Source: Litchfieldella qijiaojingensis (lineage in GTDB: Bacteria > Pseudomonadota > Gammaproteobacteria > Pseudomonadales > Halomonadaceae). Taken from it: DNA of 64,000 bases. The notes beneath the pieces were generated by a model. It was not told where the DNA came from, did not search any database, and worked only from the letters and a program-made list of their open reading frames with translations. The position numbers and the translations under genes are program-made. The stretch is from positions 124,001 through 188,000 of the forward strand of contig NZ_BMXS01000003.1 in the NCBI RefSeq assembly GCF_014651875.1, given 5' to 3'. Below are positions 27,086 through 36,591 of this stretch, in pieces (positions within the stretch are counted from its first letter, which is position 1; each line of letters opens with the position of its first letter).

Positions 27086-28318
27086 ATGAAAGACGCGACG
27101 AGCGCGCCTTGGAGCTGCGACAAGGGCACCATCGAGATCAGCCCCGATCTGCTGTCCGGGGTCAGCTTGCCGGCGGCAGTCATCTTCGAAGGACCGCTTG
27201 CGCACAACCTGGAGTGGATGCAGCGTTTTGCCACGGATCATGGCGCGCGGCTGGCGCCGCATGGCAAGACCACCATGACCCCTGCCCTGTTCCAGCGCCA
27301 GCTCGATGCCGGGGCGTGGGGCATCACCCTGGCTACGCCACCGCAATGCCGCGCCGCTTTCGCCCACGGGGTGAATCGCCTGCTGATGGCCAACCAACTG
27401 GTCGGAGAGGCCAACATGGCGATCGTCGCCGAACTGATCGAGGCGGGGGCCGATTTCTATTGCGTGGTCGACGGTGTTGCCAATGTGCGCCATCTGGGGC
27501 GCTACTTCGCGGCGCGGGGCCTGCGTCTGCAGGTATTGATCGAGCTGGGTGTGGATGGCGGGCGTTGTGGTTGTCGCGATCAGGACGAGATCATGGCCTT
27601 GGCCGAGTTGGTCGACAGTGAGCAGGCGCTGGTATTGGCCGGTCTGGAAGGCTACGAGGGCGTGGTGTATGGCGACGATCCGGTAGCAGGTGTCCGGGCC
27701 TATGCCTGGCATCTGGTGGAGGCCGCTCAGGCACTGGATCACGATGGGTTGATCGAATCGCCGTCACCGCTGATCACTGCCTCCGGGTCGGCCTGGTATG
27801 ACCTGATCGCCGAAGTCTTCCGCGAGGCGCATCTCGGCGAGCACTTCGTGCCGGTGCTGCGCCCGGGCTGCTATGTGGTCCACGATCATGGTATCTACCG
27901 CCAGGCTCAGCGCGAGGTGCTGCGTCGCCGTCCCGAGCTGGATCGGGGGCTCGAGCCGGCACTGGAGGTTTTCGCCCAGGTCCAGTCGCTGCCCGAGCCT
28001 GGCTTGGCCGTAATTGCCTTGGGCAAGCGCGATATCGGCTTCGACCACCTGCCCGAGCCATTACGTCGCTACCGGGAGGGCGGCAGCGCCGACCGCGTGC
28101 TCTCCGTCGAGGGGTGGGAGGTTACCAAACTGATGGACCAGCATGCCTTTGTGCGCCTGCCCGAGGAGGCATCGGAAGTGGGCAACGGGGAGGTCAGAGT
28201 CGGCGACATCGTGGCGTTTGGAGCCTCCCACCCCTGCCTGACCTTCGATAAGTGGCGCAGTATCTGCCTGGCGGACGAGCGGCTGAATGTGGTCGAGGTG
28301 ATGACGACCTGCTTCTAG
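27086..28318 (+). CDS. D-serine dehydratase-like PLP enzyme (amino acid deaminase, DSD family)
   Basis: The 410-residue protein has an alanine-racemase-type PLP barrel and a C-terminal zinc-binding domain. The PLP lysine is K61 in APHGKTTMTP, and H382 and C384 in SHPCLTFDKW match the HxC zinc ligands of eukaryotic-type D-serine dehydratase. Enzymes of this group eliminate or deaminate D-serine, D-threonine or related beta-hydroxy D-amino acids to keto acids and ammonia. It is divergent from the D-aminoacylase/RidA operon and would consume its product. Its TAG stop lies in copy 2 of the palindromic element. Confidence 0.86.
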   Translation: MKDATSAPWSCDKGTIEISPDLLSGVSLPAAVIFEGPLAHNLEWMQRFATDHGARLAPHGKTTMTPALFQRQLDAGAWGITLATPPQCRAAFAHGVNRLLMANQLVGEANMAIVAELIEAGADFYCVVDGVANVRHLGRYFAARGLRLQVLIELGVDGGRCGCRDQDEIMALAELVDSEQALVLAGLEGYEGVVYGDDPVAGVRAYAWHLVEAAQALDHDGLIESPSPLITASGSAWYDLIAEVFREAHLGEHFVPVLRPGCYVVHDHGIYRQAQREVLRRRPELDRGLEPALEVFAQVQSLPEPGLAVIALGKRDIGFDHLPEPLRRYREGGSADRVLSVEGWEVTKLMDQHAFVRLPEEASEVGNGEVRVGDIVAFGASHPCLTFDKWRSICLADERLNVVEVMTTCF

Positions 28319-28458
28319 GCTATGCCCGAAAACTGGCTGCGCTTGCCCATACGGCGTTAAAAATCGGCTCAAAGTACTCATTTACATGCGTAAACTCCGT
28401 CTTTTCGCCGATTTTTGCCTTGTCTGGCCGGCGCTCGCCGACTTTTCAGACATAGCCT
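28317..28458. repeat. Nested palindromic intergenic element, copy 2
   Basis: This 142-bp element is homologous to that at 885-1030. Terminal arms are AGGCTATG and CATAGCCT, the inner stem is AAAAATCGGC (28359-28368) with GCCGATTTTT (28407-28416), and the apex is TTTAC/GTAAA. The first two bases of the element are the last two of the upstream TAG stop (28316-28318), as in copy 1. Compared with copy 1, five base pairs have changed with pairing kept. Confidence 0.8.
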
Positions 28459-28473
28459 TGTGTCTCTCCTGGC

Positions 28474-28758
28474 TTACCAGGCGATGCCGTTGGCCTTGAG
28501 CTGCGAGGCGAAGCGATGCGCCACACGGTTGAGCTGAGCCACGTCGACGCCGGGCAGAAGCCTGCGCGCTTCGGCGAACAGCGGTTCTGCCTTTTCATGA
28601 CGCCCCGAGTAGATCAGCAGTACCAGAACCCTTTCGATATCCTTGTCGCTATGCAGGGGTTCGGTTTTTCCGCCTTGTGTCCGCTGGCGTGTCCGAGAGA
28701 TTCGCAATGCGGTCGTCTCCAGTTGGGGAATCGAACGGTGGCCGGGAGCGGCCGTCAA
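28474..28758 (-). CDS. Small hypothetical protein
   Basis: A 94-codon frame lies 30 bases downstream of the EamA-type gene on the same strand. The N-terminal third is basic and unstructured; the rest (about 37-94) is helix-rich with KDIERVLVLLIYSGRHEKAE and PLFAEARRLLPGVDVAQLNR, resembling a single helical-repeat pair. I do not recognise a family. A shorter version starting inside is possible. Codon use looks coding, but support is limited to position and composition. Confidence 0.45.
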   Translation of the reverse strand: MTAAPGHRSIPQLETTALRISRTRQRTQGGKTEPLHSDKDIERVLVLLIYSGRHEKAEPLFAEARRLLPGVDVAQLNRVAHRFASQLKANGIAW

Positions 28759-28788
28759 GCAAGGATATCGGCCGCTGTCGAATTTTCT

Positions 28789-29682
28789 TTAGTCGATAGC
28801 CGTTCGTGGCGACAGCCGTGCCAATCGGTCGCCAAACAGGTAGGCGCCGAGAGCGACCAGGATCAGCATGGCACCGGCGATCATCGAGGCAGTTGGATGC
28901 TCACCGTTCAATCCCATGCCCAGCCCCAGAGCCAGTACCGGTGTGATCAGGGTGACCAGGGCAACGGTGGCCGCGGACAGCCGCGACAGGATCAGGTAAT
29001 AGCACAAGAAGCCTAGCAGTGAGCCGAACACACCGAGGTAAAGCACCGCCCATAGCCCACGTGTCGAAAGTGGCATGGCCAGGGGTTCGCCGCTGGTGAA
29101 CCATAGCATCGCGAAACAGGGCATGCTGAGGATCAGGGCGCCAAGGGTTTGATTGAGCGGCTTGAGGCCGGCACCCACGCGCTGCACGGCAATGCCGCTG
29201 CCACTGAACAGGGTTACCGCTGCAACCATCATCGTTAGGGCGCCAAGTTGTCGAGTGCCACTGGACAGCGAGTCGGCGAAGATCACGGCCAATCCAATCA
29301 CGCCCAGTACACACCCCAGCCAGTGCCAGCGCTTGAGCTTCGTTGCCCCGGGCAAGACCTGCAGGATCAGGCCCGAGATCAACGGTGCCAGACCAAACAT
29401 TACCGACATCATGCCGGAGGGCAGGGTCAGGGAAGCGCGGTAGCTCAACGCCATGGCACCGAAAATCCCGGGCACGGCGGCGGCATAGCTGGCTAGCGCC
29501 CGCGGATGCCAGGCGAGGCGTCCCCCGATGACCTTGAGAATCGCCAGGCCGAGAATCGCGGCAATCGCCATGCGCAGCCACACGCTGCCCACGGGGGCGC
29601 CAGCCTCGGCGCTCCACTTGATGGCCAGCGGCGTGGTGGCCCACACCAGTACCACGATCAGATAAGCCGGTCCGGTTGGCAT
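28789..29682 (-). CDS. EamA/DMT family transporter
   Basis: The 297-residue membrane protein has ten predicted helices in two EamA repeats, typical of the drug/metabolite transporter superfamily, whose members often export amino acids or metabolites. It begins MPTGPAYLIVVLVWATTPLAIKWS and ends with a short basic tail. AAAGGA precedes the ATG at 29682; an in-frame upstream ATG at 29706 lacks such a site. The substrate cannot be inferred from the sequence, and the neighbours give no strong hint. Confidence 0.85.
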   Translation of the reverse strand: MPTGPAYLIVVLVWATTPLAIKWSAEAGAPVGSVWLRMAIAAILGLAILKVIGGRLAWHPRALASYAAAVPGIFGAMALSYRASLTLPSGMMSVMFGLAPLISGLILQVLPGATKLKRWHWLGCVLGVIGLAVIFADSLSSGTRQLGALTMMVAAVTLFSGSGIAVQRVGAGLKPLNQTLGALILSMPCFAMLWFTSGEPLAMPLSTRGLWAVLYLGVFGSLLGFLCYYLILSRLSAATVALVTLITPVLALGLGMGLNGEHPTASMIAGAMLILVALGAYLFGDRLARLSPRTAID

Positions 29683-29775
29683 GACATCGTCCTTTGAAGA
29701 GGGCAAGACAGCATGGGATAACGCCAGGAAGTTGCATCCGGGCGGGAAATCGTTTGGACGTTAACCATTACCATG

Positions 29776-29815
29776 AAAAAAGCCGCCGCGTCGAGACGAG
29801 CGTGGCGGCTTTTCT
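29776..29815 (-). terminator. Terminator after trhO
   Basis: AGCCGCC and GGCGGCT flank a 16-base loop and are followed on the minus strand by a run of T (seen as AAAAAA on the plus strand). It lies about 20 bases past the trhO stop; a shorter T-run on the other side may make it bidirectional. Confidence 0.7.
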
Positions 29816-29835
29816 CTCAGCTCGAAGAGAAGAGA

Positions 29836-30798
29836 TCAGCTTTCGGCCTGCTCCTTCATCAGCCTGGGATCGCGGCCGATCGGGTGCGGCTCGCCGCGCG
29901 CCTTGGCCAATTCGATCTGCTTCTGGCGCTCGCGGGCGCCGGCACGGGTCTTCTCGGGTAGCGAGTCCCAGCAGTGCGGGCAACTCACGCCGGGCTCGTA
30001 GTATTCAGAACGCTGATCCTCGGCGGAGATCGGCATGCGGCAAGCGTGGCACTGATCGTACTCGCCTTCGCGCAAGTCGTGGCGTACCGTGACTCGGTTG
30101 TCGAACACGAAACACTCGCCGCGCCACAACGACTTCTCCTCGGGCACCTTTTCCAAGTAGTTCAGTACACCGCCCTTGAGGTGGTAGACCTCTTCGAAGC
30201 CTTCGTCGAGCATGAAGCTCGACGCCTTCTCACAGCGAATACCGCCGGTGCAGAACATCGCCACCTTCTTGTGCCGGGTCGGGTCGTAGTGCTGGCGCAC
30301 GTAGTCTGGGAACTCGCGGAACGATTTGGTCTTTGGATCGACCGCACCCGCGAAGGAGCCGATGGCCACTTCATAGTCGTTGCGGGTATCGATCACCAGC
30401 ACCTCGGGATCCGAGATCACCTCGTTCCAATCCTCGGGCTCGACGTAGGTTCCCACGCGGCGGTTGGGGTCGACGTCTTCCACGCCCAAAGTGACGATCT
30501 CCCTCTTCAGTTTGACTTTGGTGCGGTAGAAGGGCGGGATGTCGCAGTAGGATTCCTTATGGTCGATATCGACCAGCCGTGGATCCGCTTGCAGCCAGGC
30601 AAGTAACGCATCGATGCCTTCGCGTGGCCCGGCCACGGTGCCATTGATGCCTTCCTCGGCGAGCAGCAGTGTGCCCTTGACGTCGTTGTCGAGCATTACC
30701 TGACGTAATGGCTCGCGCAGGGCTTCGTAGTCTTCGAGCGTGACGAACTTGTACAACGCCACGACGACGATTCGCTGGGAATCGCTGGAATGGGTCAT
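29836..30798 (-). CDS. trhO: tRNA uridine(34) hydroxylase, rhodanese family
   Basis: The 320-residue product matches TrhO (YceA), which hydroxylates uridine 34 of certain tRNAs in an oxygen-dependent reaction. It has an N-terminal acylphosphatase-like domain ([18 protein letters not shown]), a rhodanese domain with [18 protein letters not shown] and active-site loop [13 protein letters not shown], and a C-terminal cysteine pair CHACRMPI plus CPHCWDSL. The ATG at 30798 has AGGAGA nine bases upstream; the frame continues further up without a likely start. Confidence 0.93.
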   Translation of the reverse strand: MTHSSDSQRIVVVALYKFVTLEDYEALREPLRQVMLDNDVKGTLLLAEEGINGTVAGPREGIDALLAWLQADPRLVDIDHKESYCDIPPFYRTKVKLKREIVTLGVEDVDPNRRVGTYVEPEDWNEVISDPEVLVIDTRNDYEVAIGSFAGAVDPKTKSFREFPDYVRQHYDPTRHKKVAMFCTGGIRCEKASSFMLDEGFEEVYHLKGGVLNYLEKVPEEKSLWRGECFVFDNRVTVRHDLREGEYDQCHACRMPISAEDQRSEYYEPGVSCPHCWDSLPEKTRAGARERQKQIELAKARGEPHPIGRDPRLMKEQAES

Positions 30799-30910
30799 GC
30801 AGTGTCTCCTGGTTGTCGTCCTCGCAAAGGACGGACCGGGGGGGAACGGGCTGAGGAGGCGTATTTTACGCCAGCGTGAAACGGCGTGCATCCGTCGGGC
30901 CGATACATGC

Positions 30911-30942
30911 CGCCCCCGACGCCGTGAGGGGCGCCGGGGGCG
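30911..30942. other. GC-rich hairpin after serA
   Basis: CGCCCCCGACGCC and GGCGCCGGGGGCG pair over 13 positions with one mismatch around a 6-base loop. It lies 24 bases past the serA stop. There is no T-run, so it may be a weak terminator or an RNA-stabilising 3' structure. Confidence 0.45.
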
Positions 30943-30965
30943 GGATCGTCATGTACCGCGAGGCA

Positions 30966-32216
30966 TCACTCCTCGAAGTTGGTCTCGGAGTAGAGCACGC
31001 GCAGGCGCAGGGTGTGGTTGACCTTCTTGAGCGCCGCCAGCGCCTGGGGGCCGTAGGCCTTGTCGACGTCGATCACCACGTAGCCGACTTTTTCATTGGT
31101 CTGCAAGTACTGACCGGAGATGTTGATGTCGTTCTCCGACAGCACGTGGTTGATCTCGGACAGCACGCCGGGCACGTTGTCGTGGATATGCAGCAGGCGA
31201 TGCTTGTCCGGATGCGCCGGCAGAGCCACTTCGGGGAAGTTGACCGAGGTGATGGTGGTGCCGTTGTCGGAATAGGTGATCAGCTTCTCCGAGACCTCGA
31301 CGCCGATGTTCTCCTGGGCTTCCAGGGTCGAACCACCGACGTGCGGGGTGAGGATGACGTTCTCCAGACCGCGAAGCGGGCTGACGAACTCCTCGTTGTT
31401 GCCCTTGGGCTCCACTGGGAAGACATCGATGGCCGCGCCAAGCAACTTGCCGCTCTTGAGCGCTTCGGCCAGTTCCTCGATCACCACCACGCTGCCGCGC
31501 GAAGCGTTGATCAGGATCCCTCCCTGCTTCATCAAAGCGATCTGTTCCTTGCCGATCATCCACTTGGTGGAAGGCAGTTCAGGCACATGCAGGCTGACCA
31601 CGTCGGCACGTGCCAGCAGTTCCTCTAGGCTGCCGACCTGGCGGGCGTTGCCCATGCCCAGCTTGGTGACCACGTCGTAGTAGATGACGTCGAAGCCCAG
31701 CGATTCGGCCAATACCGAGAGCTGGGCGCCGATGTTGCCATAGCCGACGATACCCAGAGTCTTGCCACGGGCTTCGTGGGAGTTCTTGGCCGTTTTCAGC
31801 CAGCCGCCCTGGTGGGCGCGAGCGCTCTTCTCGGGAATCCCGCGCAGCAGCATGATCGCCTCGGCGAGTACCAGTTCCGCTACCGAGCGGGTATTGGAAT
31901 AGGGCGCATTGAATACCGGGATGCCGCGCTTGAGCGCCGCACCGAGGTCGACCTGATTGGTGCCGATGCAGAAACAGCCCACCGCCACCAGCTTCTCGGC
32001 AGCGTCGAACACGCGCTGGGTCAATTGGGTGCGGGAGCGAATGCCGATGAAGTGGACATCGCGGATCTTCTCGATCAACGTCTCTTCATCGAGCGAGGTC
32101 GACAGGTGCTCGATGTTGGTGTAACCGGCATTCAGAAAGTTGTCCACCGCGCTTTGGTGGACGCCCTCGAGCAGCAGGATCTTGATCTTGCTCTTGTCCA
32201 GGGAGGTTTTGGCCAT
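30966..32216 (-). CDS. serA: D-3-phosphoglycerate dehydrogenase
   Basis: The 416-residue enzyme catalyses the first step of serine synthesis and closely resembles E. coli SerA from its first residues (LLLEGVHQSAVDNF). It has the NAD motif GYGNIGAQLSVLAESLGF, the catalytic arginine and glutamate region, PHVGGSTLEAQENIG with the catalytic histidine, and a C-terminal ACT domain (about 340-416) including NVPGVLSEINHVLSENDIN, which implies feedback by serine. The usual companion rpiA is not adjacent. Confidence 0.96.
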   Translation of the reverse strand: MAKTSLDKSKIKILLLEGVHQSAVDNFLNAGYTNIEHLSTSLDEETLIEKIRDVHFIGIRSRTQLTQRVFDAAEKLVAVGCFCIGTNQVDLGAALKRGIPVFNAPYSNTRSVAELVLAEAIMLLRGIPEKSARAHQGGWLKTAKNSHEARGKTLGIVGYGNIGAQLSVLAESLGFDVIYYDVVTKLGMGNARQVGSLEELLARADVVSLHVPELPSTKWMIGKEQIALMKQGGILINASRGSVVVIEELAEALKSGKLLGAAIDVFPVEPKGNNEEFVSPLRGLENVILTPHVGGSTLEAQENIGVEVSEKLITYSDNGTTITSVNFPEVALPAHPDKHRLLHIHDNVPGVLSEINHVLSENDINISGQYLQTNEKVGYVVIDVDKAYGPQALAALKKVNHTLRLRVLYSETNFEE

Positions 32217-32575
32217 GGTCGAATCAACCCTTTCCGCGGCGAAAGCCGCTTGCTAATCAGTATGATATTTCGCCTGTTGGCCTGTCGATGTCGAGAGCAG
32301 CGACCCAGGGAGGAGAACAGGAAGGGGCTGCCCGGATGCAGTGGCGAGAGACGCCCGGGGCGCAACAGGGCCACTATCCTAGCACAGCCATGCCGTATCC
32401 CGGCGGCATAGCGTGATGAAAATGCTGCGCCGCAAAGATGAACGCCTTGCAAGTGGACACCATTCAGGGCAGACGCACCCCGGGGGGGAGCGTGTATACT
32501 GGGCCTCGATTTCTGGCCCGGTATGGGACTCCGGTGCCTATTCTCGAACGGCCCGCACGATGAGCGAGACGCACC
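32217..32575. promoter_or_regulatory. Divergent intergenic region between serA and xseB
   Basis: This 359-bp stretch has no gene I can support. Near serA lies a small hairpin GCGGC-GAAA-GCCGC (32236-32249) in its leader. On the plus strand TATACT at 32495-32500 is a fair -10 box for xseB-ispA-dxs, with only a weak -35. An ATGCCG/CGGCAT dyad sits near 32390. I see no riboswitch. Confidence 0.35.
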
Positions 32576-32857
32576 ATGGCTGACAAGGACACTGGGTTAC
32601 CCGAGCATGAGGCGCCCCTTGATTTTGCGGCGACCCTCGAACGGCTGGAGGCGTTGGTCAACCAGCTGGAATCCGGCGAATTGTCGCTGGAGGATTCCCT
32701 GAAGGCATTCGAGCAGGGCGTGAACCTGACCCGTGATGCTCAACGCCGGCTCGACGAGGCCGAACTCAAGGTGCGCACTTTGGTCGAGCAGCCGGATGAC
32801 AGCCTGCATGACATGCCCTTCGCGGGGCCAGATGCGGGAGATGCTGGTGAACGCTGA
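32576..32857 (+). CDS. xseB: Exodeoxyribonuclease VII small subunit
   Basis: The 93-residue product has the XseB core [20 protein letters not shown] and [20 protein letters not shown], a helical pair that assembles with XseA to degrade single-stranded DNA. A short acidic tail follows. It precedes ispA and dxs with overlapping or tight junctions, the classical xseB-ispA-dxs arrangement of proteobacteria. Confidence 0.93.
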   Translation: MADKDTGLPEHEAPLDFAATLERLEALVNQLESGELSLEDSLKAFEQGVNLTRDAQRRLDEAELKVRTLVEQPDDSLHDMPFAGPDAGDAGER

Positions 32858-33737
32858 TCTCTCGGCGCTGGAAGCGCGTCTGGCGAGTGACCGGGCACGT
32901 GTCGATGCGTGGCTCGAACGTCTGTTCAATGAACGTCTGCCGGCGGCGCCGCAACTCGAGGCGGCGATGCGTCATGGCGTGCTGGGGGGAGGCAAGCGAC
33001 TGCGCCCGATATTGGTGTACGCCACGGGACGTGCCTTGGGTGCCTCGGTCGAGGCGTTGGACGCCCCGGCTGCGGCGGTGGAGCTGATCCATGCCTATTC
33101 GCTGGTGCACGACGACCTGCCGGCGATGGACGACGATGACCTGCGGCGTGGCCAACCCACGGTCCACAAGGCCTTCGGCGAAGCGACCGCGATCCTTGCC
33201 GGCGATGCGTTGCAGACGCTGGCCTTCGAGGCATTGACGCTCGTCGAGCACCCCCGCCTCGGGGCCCTGATCCGCACCCTGGCCGCGGCCTCCGGACGTG
33301 ATGGTATGGCGGCCGGCCAGGCGCTGGACCTGGCCGCGGTTGGCGGCCACCCTGATGTCGAGTTGCTGGCCAAGATGCATCGCCACAAGACTGGCGCGCT
33401 GATCCGTGCCGCGGTGCGCCTTGGGGCACTGGTGGCCGTGGCCGAGAACGATCCGCGGTTGAGCGCCCTGGATGACTATGCGGCGGCTATTGGCCTGGCC
33501 TTCCAGATCCAGGATGACATTCTCGATGTCACTGGCGACCCTGCCAAGTTAGGCAAGGCATCGGGAGCCGACGCGGCACGCGACAAACCCACGTACCCGG
33601 CCCTGCTGGGGCTCGATGGTGCCCGTGCCAAGGCTCGCGCCCTGCTCGATGAGGCCTTGGCGTCGCTCGCCCCGTTGGGTGAGCCTGCGGCGCCGCTTGC
33701 CGATCTGGCCAGGTATATGATCGAGCGCGACCATTGA
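32847..33737 (+). CDS. ispA: Farnesyl diphosphate synthase (geranyltranstransferase)
   Basis: The 296-residue prenyltransferase condenses isopentenyl diphosphate with dimethylallyl and geranyl diphosphate. It has both aspartate-rich motifs, [14 protein letters not shown] and [13 protein letters not shown], and [15 protein letters not shown] prefer the GTG at 32847 because GGGAG sits six bases upstream; ATG codons at 32841 and 32832 are alternatives. The start overlaps the end of xseB and dxs follows 16 bp later, linking isoprenoid genes. Confidence 0.93.
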   Translation: MNADLSALEARLASDRARVDAWLERLFNERLPAAPQLEAAMRHGVLGGGKRLRPILVYATGRALGASVEALDAPAAAVELIHAYSLVHDDLPAMDDDDLRRGQPTVHKAFGEATAILAGDALQTLAFEALTLVEHPRLGALIRTLAAASGRDGMAAGQALDLAAVGGHPDVELLAKMHRHKTGALIRAAVRLGALVAVAENDPRLSALDDYAAAIGLAFQIQDDILDVTGDPAKLGKASGADAARDKPTYPALLGLDGARAKARALLDEALASLAPLGEPAAPLADLARYMIERDH

Positions 33738-33753
33738 CGAGACAGATACTTTC

Positions 33754-35670
33754 ATGAAGCTGTTCGACGAAATACCCGCCGAGCGCCCGGCGACACCTTT
33801 GCTCGATACTCTCGACACACCTGCCGCGCTGCGAGCCATGAGCCAGGCGCAGCTCTTGCAGGTCGCCGACGAGCTACGCGCTTACCTGCTCTATAGCGTG
33901 GGTTGCAGTGGAGGCCACTTCGGTGCCGGTCTGGGGGTGGTCGAGTTGACCGTAGCCTTGCACCATATCCTGGAGACACCGCACGATCGGTTGGTATGGG
34001 ACGTGGGCCATCAGGCCTATCCGCACAAGATCCTCACCGGTCGTCGCGAGCAGATGCCGCGCATTCGACAGCATGGTGGTCTAGCGGCCTTCCCACGGCG
34101 CGCCGAGTCGGAGTACGACACGTTTGGCGTGGGTCACTCCAGCACCTCGATCTCGGCGGCGTTGGGCATGGCGCTGGCGGCACGCACATGCCGCGAGAAA
34201 CGTCGGGTGTGCGCGGTGATCGGCGATGGCGCGCTGACCGCCGGCATGGCCTTCGAGGCCCTGGCGCATGCCGGTCATGTGGATGCCAACCTGTTGGTGA
34301 TCCTCAACGACAACGAGATGTCGATATCCGAGAACGTCGGCGGCATGGCCAGCTACCTGGCGCGGATCTTCAGCAGCAAGCCCTATACCATGATGCGCGA
34401 GAACAGCAAGAAGGTGCTCTCGCATCTGCCGGGGGCACTGGAATTCGCCAAGCGTACCGAAGAGCATATGAAGGGCATGATCAGCCCGGCCACGCTGTTC
34501 GAGGAGATGGGCTTCAACTATATCGGTCCCATCGATGGGCACGACCTACCGATGCTGGTGCACACGCTGCGCAACATGCGTGACCTGGAGGGACCTCAGT
34601 TCCTTCACATCAAGACGCGCAAGGGACGCGGTTTCCAGCCCGCCGAGTCCGATCCCATCGGCTATCACGCCATCACCAAGCTGGAGAAGGAGCCCTCGCC
34701 GCCACCCAAGGTCGAGTCCAGGCCCCCTGAGCCGACCCAACCGCAAACGAAACCAAAGCCCAAGAAGTACTGCAATGTCTTCGGCGACTGGATCTGCGAC
34801 ATGGCGTCGGTTGACGAGCGGCTGATCGGCATCACCCCGGCGATGCGAGAAGGCTCGGACTTGATCCGCTTCTCCAAGGAATATCCCGGGCGCTATTACG
34901 ACGTAGCCATCGCCGAGCAGCACGCCGTCACGCTCGCTGCCGGCATGGCTTGCGAAGCCATGAAACCGGTAGTGGCGATCTACTCCACCTTCCTGCAGCG
35001 TGGCTATGACCAGCTCATCCATGACGTGGCCGTCCAGTCCCTGGACGTGACCTTCGCCATCGACCGCGCCGGCCTGGTCGGCGAGGATGGCCCAACCCAT
35101 CACGGTGCTCTGGATCTCTCCTATTTGCGTTGCATCCCGGGGTTGGTGGTGCTGGCGCCGGCCGACGAGGCGGAATGCCGCGCCATGCTCAGTGCCGCCT
35201 ATCACCATCCCGGCCCGGCGGCGGTGCGCTATCCGCGCGGCAAGGGGCCTGGCGTGGCCGTTCCCGACTCGCTGGATCCTATCGAGATCGGCAAGGCGGA
35301 ACTCAGGCGCGAAGGCAAGCGTATCGCCCTGCTGGCCTTCGGCAGCCTCAATGGACCGGCGGTGGAGGTGGCCGCGCGACTGGATGCGACGCATCTCAAC
35401 ATGCGCAGCGTCAAGCCACTGGACCGCGATGCCGTGCTGGCCGCCGCCCGTGACCACGACCTGCTCGTGACCCTGGAAGAGAACGTGGTCGCCGGTGGTG
35501 CCGGCAGCGCGGTCAACGAGTTGCTGGCGGCGGAAGGGCTATTGTGTCAGGTGCTCAATCTGGGGTTACCCGACGTATTCGTCGAGCATGGCAAACCTGC
35601 CGAGTTGCTTGCCGACTGCGGCTTGGATGCCGTGGGTATAGAGGCAGCGATTCATCGGCGCCTGGATTGA
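33754..35670 (+). CDS. dxs: 1-deoxy-D-xylulose-5-phosphate synthase
   Basis: The 638-residue thiamine-diphosphate enzyme joins pyruvate and glyceraldehyde 3-phosphate to start the MEP isoprenoid pathway. Landmarks are [15 protein letters not shown], the ThDP motif [14 protein letters not shown] with NDNEMSIS, the transketolase region [14 protein letters not shown] and [16 protein letters not shown] proline- and lysine-rich linker (around residues 310-335) joins the domains and is longer and more repetitive than usual. It ends the xseB-ispA-dxs operon. Confidence 0.96.
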   Translation: MKLFDEIPAERPATPLLDTLDTPAALRAMSQAQLLQVADELRAYLLYSVGCSGGHFGAGLGVVELTVALHHILETPHDRLVWDVGHQAYPHKILTGRREQMPRIRQHGGLAAFPRRAESEYDTFGVGHSSTSISAALGMALAARTCREKRRVCAVIGDGALTAGMAFEALAHAGHVDANLLVILNDNEMSISENVGGMASYLARIFSSKPYTMMRENSKKVLSHLPGALEFAKRTEEHMKGMISPATLFEEMGFNYIGPIDGHDLPMLVHTLRNMRDLEGPQFLHIKTRKGRGFQPAESDPIGYHAITKLEKEPSPPPKVESRPPEPTQPQTKPKPKKYCNVFGDWICDMASVDERLIGITPAMREGSDLIRFSKEYPGRYYDVAIAEQHAVTLAAGMACEAMKPVVAIYSTFLQRGYDQLIHDVAVQSLDVTFAIDRAGLVGEDGPTHHGALDLSYLRCIPGLVVLAPADEAECRAMLSAAYHHPGPAAVRYPRGKGPGVAVPDSLDPIEIGKAELRREGKRIALLAFGSLNGPAVEVAARLDATHLNMRSVKPLDRDAVLAAARDHDLLVTLEENVVAGGAGSAVNELLAAEGLLCQVLNLGLPDVFVEHGKPAELLADCGLDAVGIEAAIHRRLD

Positions 35671-35711
35671 AGGTGTTAAGCCACGTCACACCAATGTTAC
35701 GGTGAAAAACC

Positions 35712-36488
35712 ATGTTGATAGCGACAGTGATTGGGGCAGTGCTGGGATATATGATCGGTGGCCCGCTGGGCATGCTGATCGGGGCGGCACTCGCTTATTG
35801 GGGTGTCCAGCGCGTGTTGCGGAAGAGCGTGCTGGGAAAACTGGCCGGAATACAGGCGCAGTTCCTCGATTCCACCTTTGCGGTGATGGGTTGCCTGTGC
35901 AAGGCGGATGGCCAGGTCACTCAAGACGAGCTGGAAGTTTCCAAGCAGTTGTGGGATCGCCTGCGGCTGAACGCCGAGCAGCGTGAGCGAGCCAAGGCGG
36001 CATTCAACCGCGGCAAGGCGCCCGACTTCGACCTGGACGCGGAACTGGCGATTGTCCGCCGTATCACCGGCGGTCAGCGTGCGTTACTGCAAGTATTCCT
36101 GCAGGTGCAGCTGTCGGCTATAGCCGCCGATGGGGTACTGCATCCCGCCGAGCATGAGATGCTGGTGCGGGTGGCGCGAGGCCTGGGCTGCTCGGAGGCG
36201 GAAATCGAGCAGATCGAAGCCATGCTGCGTGGCGGCGGTGCCCAGGCGCCGGGAGCCGCTTCCGAGAAGTCGCTGGAGGATGCCTATCGAGTGCTGGGTG
36301 TCGATGCCAGCGCCAGCGATGCCGAGATCAAGCGCGCCTATCGCCGCCTGATGAGCCAGAACCATCCTGACAAGTTGGCCAGCAAGGGCTTGCCGGAGAG
36401 CATGAGGGAAGTGGCCAAGGAGCGGACGAGCGAGATCAGTAACGCCTACGATCTGATCAAGAAGACACGCGAGCGTCAGGCCGCCTAA
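35712..36488 (+). CDS. djlA: DjlA-type membrane-anchored DnaJ co-chaperone
   Basis: The 258-residue protein has an N-terminal glycine-rich membrane segment (IGAVLGYMIGGPLGMLIGAA), a central TerB-like helical domain with FAVMGCLCKADGQVTQDE, and a C-terminal J domain (about 190-258) containing the HPD motif in QNHPDK, which stimulates DnaK. The order matches E. coli DjlA. It lies 41 bp after dxs on the same strand. Confidence 0.92.
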   Translation: MLIATVIGAVLGYMIGGPLGMLIGAALAYWGVQRVLRKSVLGKLAGIQAQFLDSTFAVMGCLCKADGQVTQDELEVSKQLWDRLRLNAEQRERAKAAFNRGKAPDFDLDAELAIVRRITGGQRALLQVFLQVQLSAIAADGVLHPAEHEMLVRVARGLGCSEAEIEQIEAMLRGGGAQAPGAASEKSLEDAYRVLGVDASASDAEIKRAYRRLMSQNHPDKLASKGLPESMREVAKERTSEISNAYDLIKKTRERQAA

Positions 36489-36591
36489 GCTTGGTTACAA
36501 CATCATGATCGGCGTAGCGGTAATCGGCCGCATCAGAACGAGAGTCTTGCTGTCCTGGTGGATATCATCGAGGGTGGGAAATGGGGTGTCG

